DNA of 64,000 bases from Haliotis asinina (taxonomy: Eukaryota; Mollusca; Gastropoda; Lepetellida; Haliotidae), in the NCBI RefSeq assembly GCF_037392515.1, contig NC_090291.1, positions 34,401,001-34,465,000 of the forward strand, in the 5' to 3' direction. Each line of letters begins with the position of its first letter. Position 1 is the stretch's first letter. A program made the translations under genes and the position numbers. A model generated the notes under the pieces. That model ran no database searches, had not been told where the DNA came from, and saw only the letters and a program-made list of their open reading frames with translations. Below are positions 42,059 through 53,231 of this stretch, in pieces.

Positions 42059-43164
42059 GTGAAGGATGGGAAAGTGGAACCACAGCAGAAACCCCTGGAA
42101 CTCTCCAGTAAGTACAGTCTCTCGCGGTGCTTGTTGTTACCCTGCTTGTATTATGATGATGAAACAAGGACTGGTCAGCAGGGAGTCCGTTTACTCATGT
42201 GTCCATGTTCAACTATAGTATATTAGTATCTCAGAGAGACTACATATTAAGCGTTATTACGGACAGGCACGCACACACGCACGAACGCGTGCACACACAA
42301 GGTCACTCACTTACGGGTCGCTATATAAAGTTATCCAGTAGTTATATGATAGTCACATATCATAAACAGCTCCACGTAAGTACATTGGGCGTGCCTTGTA
42401 TGCTTCTCGGTATGCATTAAAGTCAAACGGAGGGTGCTTGTTATCTGGGACTACAATAGAATACTTTTATAACGAACACGGATATAACGAACAGACAGCT
42501 ATAGCGAACTGTTTTAAAAGTCCCGAATAAACCACTATATGTTATCATATAAAAAAGTCGTGAATAACGAATTCTCTATAATGAACTTACCGGCGACAGC
42601 GAACTGATTTGCAATCCCCGCGAGTCCCAGGAAACACTAATTAACGGTGTGAATAACGAACTGAGCAAACTCAATCAGTGTTACTGCCAATTATCGGTGC
42701 TCACTTTGAAATCAGTGTTTGGCGAACCCAGGAGTCCCAGTACATGTATCTTATCTCAAATGCACATGGTAAATATATCCGCACCAAAGTGTTGACTATT
42801 GCAAATTCCAATGAGATAGTGTTCCTGACGAATTATACGTGGACGTTTGTAATATCAATACCTTAAACATTCTATCAAAAAACATGTTTTTGTGGTTCTG
42901 TTGTCCTATGGAATAGCTGTAGTTTTCGAAAATATTTCCTTGATTGCAGGCGAAGAGAAGCGTCTCTCAGTTGCTCCGACAAGAGAAGTTGTGCCGTTGC
43001 AGCAACACAACACACCTATCGAAGACGGACAACAATATTTTGGAAACGCGGACAAGGATGGACAAACTGAAGTCTTCCACTCCGTCAGTCAACGAAGATC
43101 TTATGAAACTTCAACTACTGTGCCACTCCGTCACCTTTGTGACGTCATAATTGTCTTCAAATGA
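42059..43164 (+). CDS. Two possible linked exons, product unknown
   Basis: 42059-42107 lies between GCTAACAG and donor CTCTCCA|GTAAGTA and ends in phase 1. 42950-43164 follows TTCCTTGATTGCAG and continues the same frame to a stop. Joined they read VKDGKVEPQQKPLELSSEEK, then RLSVAPTREVVPLQQHNTP and onward for about 88 residues in all. The matching splice signals and phases are the only evidence. No domain is recognised and no upstream exon with a start was found. Confidence 0.3.
42430..42665. repeat. ATAACGAA-rich element remnant
   Basis: The motif AT[AT]ACGAAC recurs (GATATAACGAACAGAC, GTGAATAACGAATTC, GTGAATAACGAACTG). Such motifs mark the ends of some pogo/Tigger-type elements. Boundaries are unclear. 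Confidence 0.35.
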
Positions 43165-43417
43165 CCGTCCAATCATCATTCACGGCTTCACTGACAATGT
43201 ATGACATGTATCTACGGGAAGCCTGTTCTATTCAACATGTGCTTTGATACGCTTATGATATGTATCATATCACTGTGTTTCTTCATATTTGCATGTAATA
43301 CATTATCATATACATGTACAATATATGTAAAGTGTATCTGCAGTGTTCGGGATCCTTGACGATTTAGCAAAAGGGGTATTTTAGCAGAAGGGCGTAGGCA
43401 CATACTAAACGATGCAT

Positions 43418-43580
43418 GGTCCTGTTACCGGGGCGTACACCTGTCACCGGATGTAGACATGATCCTGTTACCGGGACGCAGACATGATCCTGTCACCGGA
43501 TGTAGACATGGTCCTGTTACTGGGACGTAGACATGATCCTCTTACTGGCACACGTGTTTAACATGCATGATCTTGTTACA
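43418..43580. repeat. Short minisatellite, unit about 28 bp
   Basis: About five degenerate units of ATGATCCTGTTACCGGGACG plus TAGAC. Confidence 0.8.
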
Positions 43581-44567
43581 GGACACAATCATATTAGCAA
43601 AGCATGGTCCCTGTTAACGATGCATATCTCCGAGCGTCGATACCTAGTAAACGCTTTTTACTGCATTGTAAATGTATCAGCACAAAATATGTCACTTCCA
43701 AAAGCGCTTTCATCATGCATGTTGATGGGATGGACTATAGCGCTAGCTACAATACCCATATATGTGTACACAAGCAACTCACCTAGTCACCCCCTGAATT
43801 TTTGCAATGATGGGCTGCACGTACATAAAATTTCTCGTGGTAATCGCGATGAAAAAAGTTAGTTGTTCCAACCCATATGAACCCTTGAATTCATGTTATT
43901 TCATGGTGATAATTTCTAATTTGAAAAAAGAGATGTCATTTTCGTGTCGTACATGGTCAAGGTCATTACCAAGTGTAACCTCCATGAGACTTTATGGCAG
44001 CCGGCATGTTTTCCTTAACAACCTCCTCATTCTCCTCATTCTCTCAAACGGGCAGTCCACCTCATCCCTCGTGTAAAGCAGATTCCATTTGGACCAGGTT
44101 CTGTACAGGAGGATCCCTGTGTTGCATAGGACGTCCATGCAATCATGTCCGCCCAAAGGGGTTAAGACCGGGGCTCATTCAATCGTGAGATGTGTCAGGG
44201 GCATGTTTAACCGAGTTCTGTGTGTATACAAACAAACGAGCGCATCATTGTTAACTGTCTATCGAACACAAATTGTTGCTATGAAGTATATTGCAATATC
44301 GCGTTTTAATACCATTTTCACCACAAGAAGTGAATAAACAAAGTCCAAAATGATTTTGAGTCTCTCTGAAATGGTTTCATCGTAGCAGAGAAACAAAAGT
44401 AACGGGTATTGAGAACTGGAGGAGTAATGTTATAGGTGCATTAAGTCGCCAGCAGCGAGCGCAGCCAAGTGAGAGACAACGTTAACATTCGGCCAAGTTC
44501 GTTGAACACGAGGAGCACCGTGAACGCAGTAAAACAAGTTTGTTGGCAAGTGTGCGTGCGTGCGTGA
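43581..44567. other. Intergenic, no gene seen
   Basis: Several overlapping short frames exist but none has a motif or convincing splice context. Confidence 0.35.
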
Positions 44568-44838
44568 ACATGGTTTTACGTCGGTTTTGGCAATATTCCA
44601 GCAATATCACGGCGGGAGACACCAGAAATGGGCTTCAAACATGTACCCATGTGCGGAATCGAACCCGATTCCTCGGCATGAGGAGCGGAGAGGATATGAC
44701 CATGATGCTAAAAGATAAGTCAACACAAAAAACTCCCCTGAACACCCGATCCCCTATTACGACAAGCATAGTCACCTTTTATGGTGTGCATGTGTTGCTG
44801 AAGGCCTATTCCGCTCCGGACCTTCGCGGGTCTTTAAA
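44568..44838 (-). mobile_element. SINE-A copy followed by a SINE-B head fragment
   Basis: 44568-44693 is SINE-A on the minus strand (GGGTTCGATTCCGCACATGG, GCCAAAACCGACGTAAAACC). 44738-44838 is the 5' part of SINE-B on the minus strand (ACCCGCGAAGGTCCGGAGCG, GTGACTATGCTTGTCGTAAT). Confidence 0.75.
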
Positions 44839-47500
44839 TAAATAATCACACGGACACCGGCCATAATATATATTTGCCGAAAATACAAAATAAAAGGTGC
44901 TCACTTTCTTTCGCCAATGAGTTTATATTAGTTTCAGTAGGTTTCTTTTTTAGCCTTTGAAGCTAACGGTACAGCACCGTGACAAACAAATGAATAGGCC
45001 GATCACATGACTTGTCCTTGTCTGAAGTTATGAGTGTGTGCGTGCGTGCGTCCGTGCGTCCGTGCGTCCGTGCGAGCGAGCTTGTGCGTGACCATTTGCG
45101 TAAAATATGTACAGTACCGAAGCCATCTATAGTACATGTACAGCAACATCATGGCGCAGTCTGTGCATCAGAATGCACGCCAAATAGCCCATTCTCGGTC
45201 TCGTTTAAAGCGAGCGCACACGCACGCGCATGCACGCAAACACAACCAGTCACATTCGTTTTGCTGTCTATATTTCTGTTTAATGCGATTGTGACCGAAC
45301 ATGGAAGCGTTCGTGTTCCTAATCATATGTGTGTATGTTTTACGTTGATCACGATGTCGCTCAATAGTTTGCCTGATCCTGACTTGGGTATTTACAAGCA
45401 GCCGTCAAGTTGTAGCTTGAGTATTGCAGAGAGCAAACGGGAAATCCAGTCCCCACTAATTGATATCGGTGAGGCCTACGTACATGTACACATCTGTCTA
45501 TACTTATACCATCAAATGCGCATGCGGATGGCACAGCAGAGGTCACAAACCAGTTACGAATTGGGATATCATCCGGGGACTCACGGGAGAAAAAGAATAA
45601 CAAAAGCAACAACCAGTCCACGGAAATTGCTAAGGATCAATGCCCCTTTAAATCACTCCGATATGATAGTCTGTTAAGTGTTTGCATAATCAGACAATGT
45701 CTCTCTTTGATGTTCTTAATAGGGAAATACTAAATATCTGTATCCTCTTGAAACCCAATCAGTTTGCAAATATACTGCACAAAAGTATTTTAACATTGAC
45801 ACATTGTTAAATCTAAAGTACAGAATTGTTAGGTGGTATGCAGTGGTGGGCCAATCTTGAGACTTACCTCCCCTACAAAAGCACTTCCGTGTTTTGATTA
45901 CGCATTTCGCTGGTGTAATAACAATACATTCCTGCTATATCTGACTTAAAAAGGTAGTGTATTCACATTTTTGTACACTTTTTATATAGTCATGGCGCAT
46001 AACTGATTCGTTTGCCAGCCCTGTCAGTACAAAGGCAGGGAACGAAAGCGCTAATTGTCCTACAAACCCCTGGCTTTCTCCGTATTGGTTTCTTTACAAT
46101 GAACTGACAATCTTGGTTTCAATTTGTTTAGTATAGGATAAAATACCTGCTTTTAGTTTGCCATTCCTGTGAATCGCAAGTTTCCATGTGGTTTATTTAT
46201 GGGATTTCTGCCATGCCCCCGAACATCTTTTAACATTACCGTGCCTTCTTTAGGCGGTGGTACATCTGCTTTTCCTTCTTGTTAGTCCTCTGTTGATTGT
46301 TTGTTTAGGTTTTGTGAATAATTTTAGCATATATTGATTTATAAATATTATTTGGGATTGGGAAACGTGATGAACTCTTACCTTATTGAATACAGTAGAT
46401 GTGATGAATGTGTGAAAAATATTTAAGAATATTTTACGTATGTTATTTCTGTTTAACAGAATTATCTTCAAACATTGTGGATATCGTCACTATTTAATTA
46501 GAATACCAGAACTTACTTGCAATTTTTTCCAATTTTATTTTATATAGGCGTAAGAAAAGAACCAAACTTCCTACATTCTTTTTTATGCTTTACATTAAGA
46601 TAACAATATACACTTGTTATTATAATGTTAATCTGTTTAGAGTGTTATTGCACCATATACTCATAACAATGAAGGTTAGAGGTCAGACTCATTGAAACAG
46701 CATAGACAAAATATATGTTGTACATGTGTTCATCACATCTGTTGTAATAGATAAACATCCAGACCATTATTTCCGCATGAGTCAGCCAAACGAATGTAGA
46801 GTCTGCTTCTGATTGATAATTGACTATGGCCATGATAGTTGTATTAATTTCATTGAAATAATATCTGCAAAATAAACGTTTTACACATGTTCAATACATC
46901 TAGTGTAATAAATAGATATCTGAAACACAAGATGTCAATGGGATGGGCAGTTATCTGATGATAGTACTATATCAGATGATAATGTGCACTTTTTGCGTTA
47001 CGTCACAATGCGCTGGCACCACTATGTGTTTCTAGTCTGCCCCCTCGTAATTGAACACTTTTGCATTACCTCACAATGTAATGTACTTGATGATGCATAT
47101 CAATTGAAATCGCCGTGTACAGCCTTCCACAATAAACAACTCTGTTTCATCTCATGTCTTGTATGCAGTTACGTAAGTCAGCTCACATCACTGGTGGAAA
47201 CATTCCATTTATGTCTCACAATTTGACTCACAGTTTTGCACTGTTTGCAGTGTGTACATTCTAAGAAAGAAGAGGTCTGTTTTACAAAACAAAAACTTCA
47301 AATGTGGATTTTCTGGGATAACAAGAGATGACCTAATATATAGTGAGAAGCACACTTCAAGTTTATATCTCTCATCCATACTTATATCAGGAAGTGAATA
47401 TCCCTGTCCAGTAATCACTTCACCGATCAGGCCAATTACACACAGATAGTGTCTAAGTTTCAGTGAAACATCTCAACCTGTGCAGGAAACTGACCCCAGT
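44839..47500. other. Intergenic, AT-rich, no gene seen
   Basis: It contains a GTGCGTCC microsatellite at 45034-45080. The 221-codon frame at 45012-45677 begins in that microsatellite and lacks motifs. Nothing else is recognised. Confidence 0.4.
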
Positions 47501-47690
47501 TGACTTGCTGAATGATGAAGGAATGTTGACAGCCTAAAATGATGAAGAAATGTTGACAGGCTGAATGATGAAGAAATGTTGACTGGCTGAATGATGAAGA
47601 AATGTGGAAAAGGCTGAATGATGAAATGTGTTGAATGGTAAAGAAATGTTGACTTGTGGAATGATGAAGAAATGTTGACAGGCTGAATGT
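47501..47690. repeat. Minisatellite, unit about 26-36 bp
   Basis: About seven irregular units of GAATGATGAAGAAATGTTGA followed by CAGGCT or a variant. Confidence 0.8.
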
Positions 47691-47915
47691 ATATTGGTGG
47701 TGTTGTTTATGTTGTTGATCAGTTGTCATCGCTTGATTTAAAGTCACAATGTCACACATTTTTGACAATAATTGGCCTGTATTATATATACTGGGGGCAT
47801 ATGCCCTCAGTTTAGTTCCTTATTGATGCAATAAAAGAATTATTATCCTTTACTACTTCCCTGAATTGATAATTGAAACTTGGAGGCCAACAGCCTCCAA
47901 ACAGACAATATTTGT

Positions 47916-49620
47916 TTGAGAGACATATTTTAGAAGTTGGAAGTAAATAGAATAAGTTTATATGGATGACAACTTCTTTAATACTGGAACATGACATTTC
48001 GATACAGGTTCTTGTATCGTTTTCAAAGCATAAATGATACAGGGAGAGAACAGGCGATATATATACATAAACTAATTAACAAGTGATGATAATGTCTAAG
48101 GGTTAACAATGGATACAAGGATAACATGGATGCCAGTAGTGCACAGAGCCTAGTATGAATACTATAAGGGTAACGCTATTTTTCAGGGCATTATCCTTCG
48201 TCGGGCAGTTAATGAAAGACCTCTGGCTTCTGCAAATGATAATGCCCTGAAATGAATAGAATTTTTGATGAAACAAGAATAAAAACAGTGGCATCGGTTT
48301 AGAAGAATTTACTGCCAACAACAAAACGACAGAGGTCACTGACACACATTTTACAAATATAGACACGTCATAGAACAACACAAATGACATCACTATTGAG
48401 AGTGATGACATTCGACCTTGACCTTTGCTCATATTACCAGTCGCCATTGTTTTCAGTGATTATCAGACTTCAAGACGATACTTTTGTTGCTGTATGTTGT
48501 CATTTATGGTACAATTGTTATGGTTGGCACAGGCAGGAAAGTGCATAATGGCACAGGCACATGTGACGAATGTGAGCCAGATATATGGTCAATAATGAAC
48601 CCAAGTTTAAACGAGCCGTAGGTGACTGAACTTCAACAGCTGAGCTACGCATGACGTCATGTAACAACGGGCTTGTTAATGGCCCGTCGTCAAGCATTTT
48701 GCGGGCATTATGAAGTTACGGTGGCCCGCTCATTTCTGATAACATGTGGTCGTTTTAATGATAATGCTATCCATTTTAGCTATAAAAGTTAACAATGTGA
48801 AGATAACTAAGCCAGTGAGGTACACAGAGTGGGTTGTTTGTACAGTAGGCTAGAGTGGTTTGATGAGCTCATTGTAAGCCGTGGGGATGGGGTAACCTTG
48901 GTCTCTGTTAATCAGGGGTCGGTATCGTTTGATGTTGATTGCTTCAGTTATTTTCCTTTTGGTAAAGTCTGATTGGTTCTTTGAGACTATGGTGTAGTCA
49001 GTCCAGTTGATTTGGTGATTGGGATGGGCTGCTATGTGATCTGAAATCGCTGATTTCTGGTCCGATTTGATGGTTGATGTCTGATGTTCCTTGATTCTGG
49101 TGTAGACAGGCCTGGATGTTTTTCCTATGTATGAGTGCCCACAATTACAGTCAGTTTTGTAGATTACATCCTTGGTGTTGGGTTTTATGGCTTGTGGGTG
49201 CCTTCTTCCTTTGGCCTGTAGGAGGTTGTTGATGGTGACAGAGGTAGTAAAGGTGGTGTCTATTCCTGCTTGTTGCTTAAGAAGCCTGTTGATCTGGTTG
49301 GAGGGTTTGCCGATGTATGGGATGGAAATCTTTATTGGAGCCGATTCAGGTCGAGAGGGTTTGGAAGTAGGTGGTGATAAAGTTGCTGCAATTGTCCTGT
49401 TCACTAACTGTGGTGGGTAATCATTAAGGTTGACAAAAATATCTCTCTGGTGGTTGTCGTTATCATCACTTAGTCGTTAACATCACTTTTTAATTAGTTT
49501 ATGAATATGTATTGCCTGTTCTCTCCCTGTATCATTTACACTTTGAAAATGATACAAGAACCTGTATCGAAACGTCGTGTTCCAGTATTGAAGAAGTTGT
49601 CATCCATATACACTTATTCT
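47916..49620 (-). mobile_element. 5'-truncated Penelope-like element with inverted ends
   Basis: A 15-bp duplication, ACAGACAATATTTGT, flanks it at 47901-47915 and 49621-49635. Inside, 47950-48070 and 49495-49619 are inverted copies of one another (GATGACAACTTCTT, GATACAGGTTCTTGTATC, GATACAGGGAGAGAACAGGC). The coding part lies on the minus strand between them. Such terminal repeats (pLTRs) and 5' inversions are typical of Penelope-like elements. Confidence 0.85.
48850..49482 (-). pseudogene. Penelope-like element: C-terminal GIY-YIG endonuclease part
   Basis: The minus-strand frame is open from about 49474 to the stop at 48850. It reads DNDNHQRDIFVNLNDYPPQL, a linker ending ISIPYIGKPSNQINR, then the endonuclease: VIYKTDCNCGHSYIGKTSRP, VYTRIKEHQ, SAISDHIAAHPNHQINW, TKRKITEAINIKRYRPLINR and DQGYPIPTAYNELIKPL. 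All five GIY-YIG catalytic positions are visible (Tyr in IYKT, Tyr in YIG, Arg in YTRIKEH, Glu in ITEA, Asn in LINR), with the C-x-C ... H-H pattern known from these elements. The reverse transcriptase that should precede it is missing, so the copy is 5'-truncated. In full elements this nuclease nicks the target for reverse transcription. It may be a solo active domain, but no promoter is evident. Confidence 0.85.
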
Positions 49621-49635
49621 ACAGACAATATTTGT

Positions 49636-50205
49636 CAAATATGGAATGTAAACATTGCTCTGTACATTGAAACGTTGTCGCATGCAGTGTTGTCGTCGTT
49701 TGCAGAACTGGTTTCATTCATAAAGAGCATTCCAAAGGACATAACTCAATGGGGCTTGGTTGAACTAATGTTCTGTTGCTAGAGGACACAAGAAACCCCC
49801 CAACACACATCCACCCACACACCCCACACACCCTAAAGTTAATGTACAAAGTAAGTAGCCAGCCCCCCTCCCCTTGTCATGAACAAAATCAGTGAAACCC
49901 TCCTCCAGATCATGTGTACAAAATTAATTACCCCTCCTACCTCCCCAGAACAAACTGGGTGATCTCCTCCCCACCCCAAATTAAAATCATCACCACCACC
50001 CTTAGCCATAAATCATGAATGGTGCATAAGTAATGGTTAGTCAGACATTGATTTTGAAATATATTGAGATGCACTTGACATATGCTTAAGTCTTTTGTTT
50101 GCATTTTTAGAAGTAGACAATTCATGACTCCATAACTATTGTCTAGCAAGTGAAAGGTGAACTGAATATTATCAATCCCAGTTTACATAATCTGGACTGA
50201 ATCAG
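49636..50205. other. Intergenic, C-rich repeat remnant
   Basis: 49835-50030 (ACCACCCTTAGCCATAAAT, CTCCCCACCCC) is the reverse of parts of the 30411-30912 element. No gene. Confidence 0.4.
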
Positions 50206-50212
50206 TATAGAA

Positions 50213-50330
50213 TTGTGCCGATTTTTACGCAAAATATCAACAAAATCACGGCAGGGAACACCAAAAATGGGTTTCACACAATGAACTCATGTTGGGAATG
50301 AAACTTGGTTTTCTTTTTGTCGTGAGCTTA
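50213..50330 (-). mobile_element. Decayed SINE-A copy
   Basis: On the plus strand it has AAAATCACGGCAGGGAACAC and CAAAAATGGGTTTCACACAA, reverse of the family body. Confidence 0.6.
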
Positions 50331-50469
50331 TGTCTTCAGATATCCCCATGCAAAACTCTGCAATCAAAAAGTAAAAATTAGTCTTATTCTCACTCCCTCT
50401 ATTTCTGACATTTCATGAAAGTAAACCAGACATTTTCAAACAACTCAACAATTAATGCATTAAATATAG

Positions 50470-50640
50470 GGGTGGTGGGGGTAGCCTGATGGTTAACTTG
50501 TTGATGTGTTCGCTAGTCATGCCAAAGGCCCAGGTTTGAATCCTCACATGAGAACAATGTGTGAAGCTCATTTCTGGTGTTCCTGCTGTGATATTGCTGG
50601 AATATTGCTATGAGCAGCTTAGAACCGAACTCACTCACTT
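50470..50640 (+). mobile_element. SINE-A copy
   Basis: It has GGGTAGCCTGATGGTTAAC, CAGGTTTGAATCCTC, GCTGGAATATTGCTATGAG and an ACTC tail. Confidence 0.8.
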
Positions 50641-52085
50641 ATTAGATAAACTTTTTTTTCATGATTTTTAGCTGAGTGTGGCCATTTTGTATCATAAATA
50701 AATTAAATGTTCAATAAAAAAGATTGTGTATTGTGTAATATCATTTGTTTTGTTGCCAGTAACGCTGTCATAGTTCCAATATAGCAATACCAGTAGTAAT
50801 CTCATCATGGTTGTATAACATTCTTGCTATTTAAAATATGAATACCAATATTCAATGATTATAACCCCAGTGGACTGCTTCACCTAAGATAGAGGGTCAA
50901 ATATTTTGCAGTAAACAAACTTCTCTCGTATCATGCTTATGAATTTGGTAACAATGTGCACTAACTTTGCAGTAAGTGAATACCACACATACACAGCTTA
51001 CTTGAAATAGAGCTGACTTAAATTAAAATAGCGGTTACTTGAAATAGTTCCAATTTGTCAGAGGACACAAAGTTATTTTTATGGCTTCATCATATTGATA
51101 GTGCCATCCATGATAAGATAATGTAATATATCAAATGCTGGGTGTACTGTGTCTTTCCACTTTGAACTGTTTGATAAGTGATTGATGGATACAAACTGAG
51201 AGGATAATGTATGGATAACACCATCCTTGATACGCTATACTGGTCATGTTTCAGTGTCAGATTGTATTTTTATTCTCTGTCTTTCAGTGTAATTGTATCA
51301 TTCTCCCTTGACCATAACAAGGATGAAAATGACATCAATATATACTTCAAAGGTTTAGCCTTACTTTAAGCGTATATATGGTTACATTAAAAATGAACTT
51401 GGTGATAACAACTGCAAACTTTAAGCAGATGAATTGCACAAGGATTGTGCAAATTACTAAATACCATGGGCAAATATCGTTCATGTGAACAGCTGCATTT
51501 TGGTGAAGAATTTGCCAATTTTCACTGATTTTCATCCTTTACTGAACTCATGGCAATTTGCTTTACAATACACCAGTTCATGTGTAAACAGTACCTTTGA
51601 ACAGAAAGGAATATTTTTCAGAATCTAGTTCAGAACAGTTGCCTGAAGTAAGTGACTACATTTTCACAAGTGAGTGTAAACTTTTGATGGGTAATAAAGT
51701 ATGTAAGGAATCTGTAATCCATGAATTGTGTTGTCTTTATTTTCCACCTTGACAGATCAGAGGCTATCCCAAATAATTCCATATGAAAAAATATATGTTA
51801 AAAATATATTATGAAAAAAATATTAAACAAGCTAAACATGTTTTAATTTTCTTCTTGCTGAACTTGATAAACCTACCTAAATGGAACAAAGATAAGTAAT
51901 GTTCAGTTTATTTCATCTCCCTACAAATGTGAAAAAAACTTAATGCCCAGTAAAATTAACATGAACAGGAAAAGTAGTATTTTTTAAATGTTTTGTCATT
52001 TTTGTTTTACCAAGCCAAACATATTTCTAACACTTTTGAAAGGTCAAATTGTCATACCCTATTTCTACTTCAATTTCTTCCTCTC
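50641..52085. other. Intergenic, AT-rich, no gene seen
   Basis: No motif-bearing frame. Part may be upstream sequence of the TRIM-type gene. Confidence 0.35.
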
Positions 52086-52087
52086 TC

Positions 52088-52230
52088 AGTCTCACTCACT
52101 CATTCGCCCTCCCACCCACTCAGTCACTTTCACTGACACTCTCACCCACTCACTCAGTCACTCAACAATCCACCCACCCACTCACTCACCCACCCACCCA
52201 CCCACCCACTCACTCACTCACTCACTCACT
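52088..52230. repeat. CACT/CACC microsatellite
   Basis: Long runs of CACTCACTCACT and CACCCACCCACC. This is the same tetranucleotide as the SINE tails, so it may be an expanded tail. Confidence 0.9.
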
Positions 52231-53222
52231 GTCCTTTATATGAACTTGGCCCTTCATTTACAGCCACCAAGGAACCTTACACAATGAGGAATATATGCCT
52301 GGATGTGAAGCTCTGTGCTAGCACGTCAGAGATGTTTCCTGGTATTCAGAATTGTTGTCCTGGCTTTACAGTGTAATACTCTGCATTATCATGTATTGAT
52401 TTGGTGCTACGTGTGTTGTTCTGGAGAATAACTTATTCACAATCTGGTCATGGTGTGGCTGCTCCGAGTGAATAATACATGCCTGCAGAACAGATATGAA
52501 GTACAAACATGAAGAACAAAAATTGATTTGTGTGAATGATCTTCAGTAATTATATCCCTGTTCAATGATTAGTCACTGATTTGGCTTCAGGTTCAGGGTT
52601 GTTGAAGTCTGATCTGCAGCTTTAATGAACTGGATTTAAGTTGGCCCTCTGTTTTAATGTTGAAATATTTAACGAGAAAATCTTTTGCCTTCTTGTAAAG
52701 TTATGGTAACCCAGTAATTTTTGGTAATGTTTGTTAAAGAACCACTTTCAGCCACCACTTTGGACAATGTTGGAACCTAGTAGTGTCCTCTGTAAGGACC
52801 TTTTTTCTTAGTTTTATGGAGTCTGCCAAACCTAAACAATATAAAAAGTGGAAAATTATTTTTTAAAAAATATTTTCCTTTTCCCAACCAGTTTTTTTTC
52901 TGGAGAAAATGTTTAAACCCAAACTTGTGAAACAGACAATGGAAGGCCTTAGTTTTCAAACACACCCATAATTTAGCTCAAAGTCACGTAAAATAGTACA
53001 TCTTCCTGAAAGCATTCTAGTTGTCTTACTGGAACAGTCCAATGAACTTGTCGAATTGATTACCAAAATTCAGTAATGAATCATGCACATTAACTGTCAA
53101 GACTAATGCTTTGAAAATATATAATTTAATCAAGGAAGGAAAAGGATCTTTGGTGTGCCTTTTAGATTTGAAGTGTTAGGTTGTTCATGAACATAAGTTC
53201 AGATGATGTTTTTCTTCTGCAG
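52231..53222. other. 5' flank and intron of the TRIM-type gene
   Basis: AT-rich. It ends in an acceptor, TTTTTCTTCTGCAG|TGATAC, nine bases before the start codon, so at least one 5'UTR exon lies upstream. That exon was not identified. Confidence 0.45.
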
Positions 53223-53231
53223 TGATACAAT

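Noticed and set aside
45012-45677. 221-codon plus-strand frame
   Set aside because: It starts inside a GTGCGTCC microsatellite and has no motif. The open length is helped by simple sequence.
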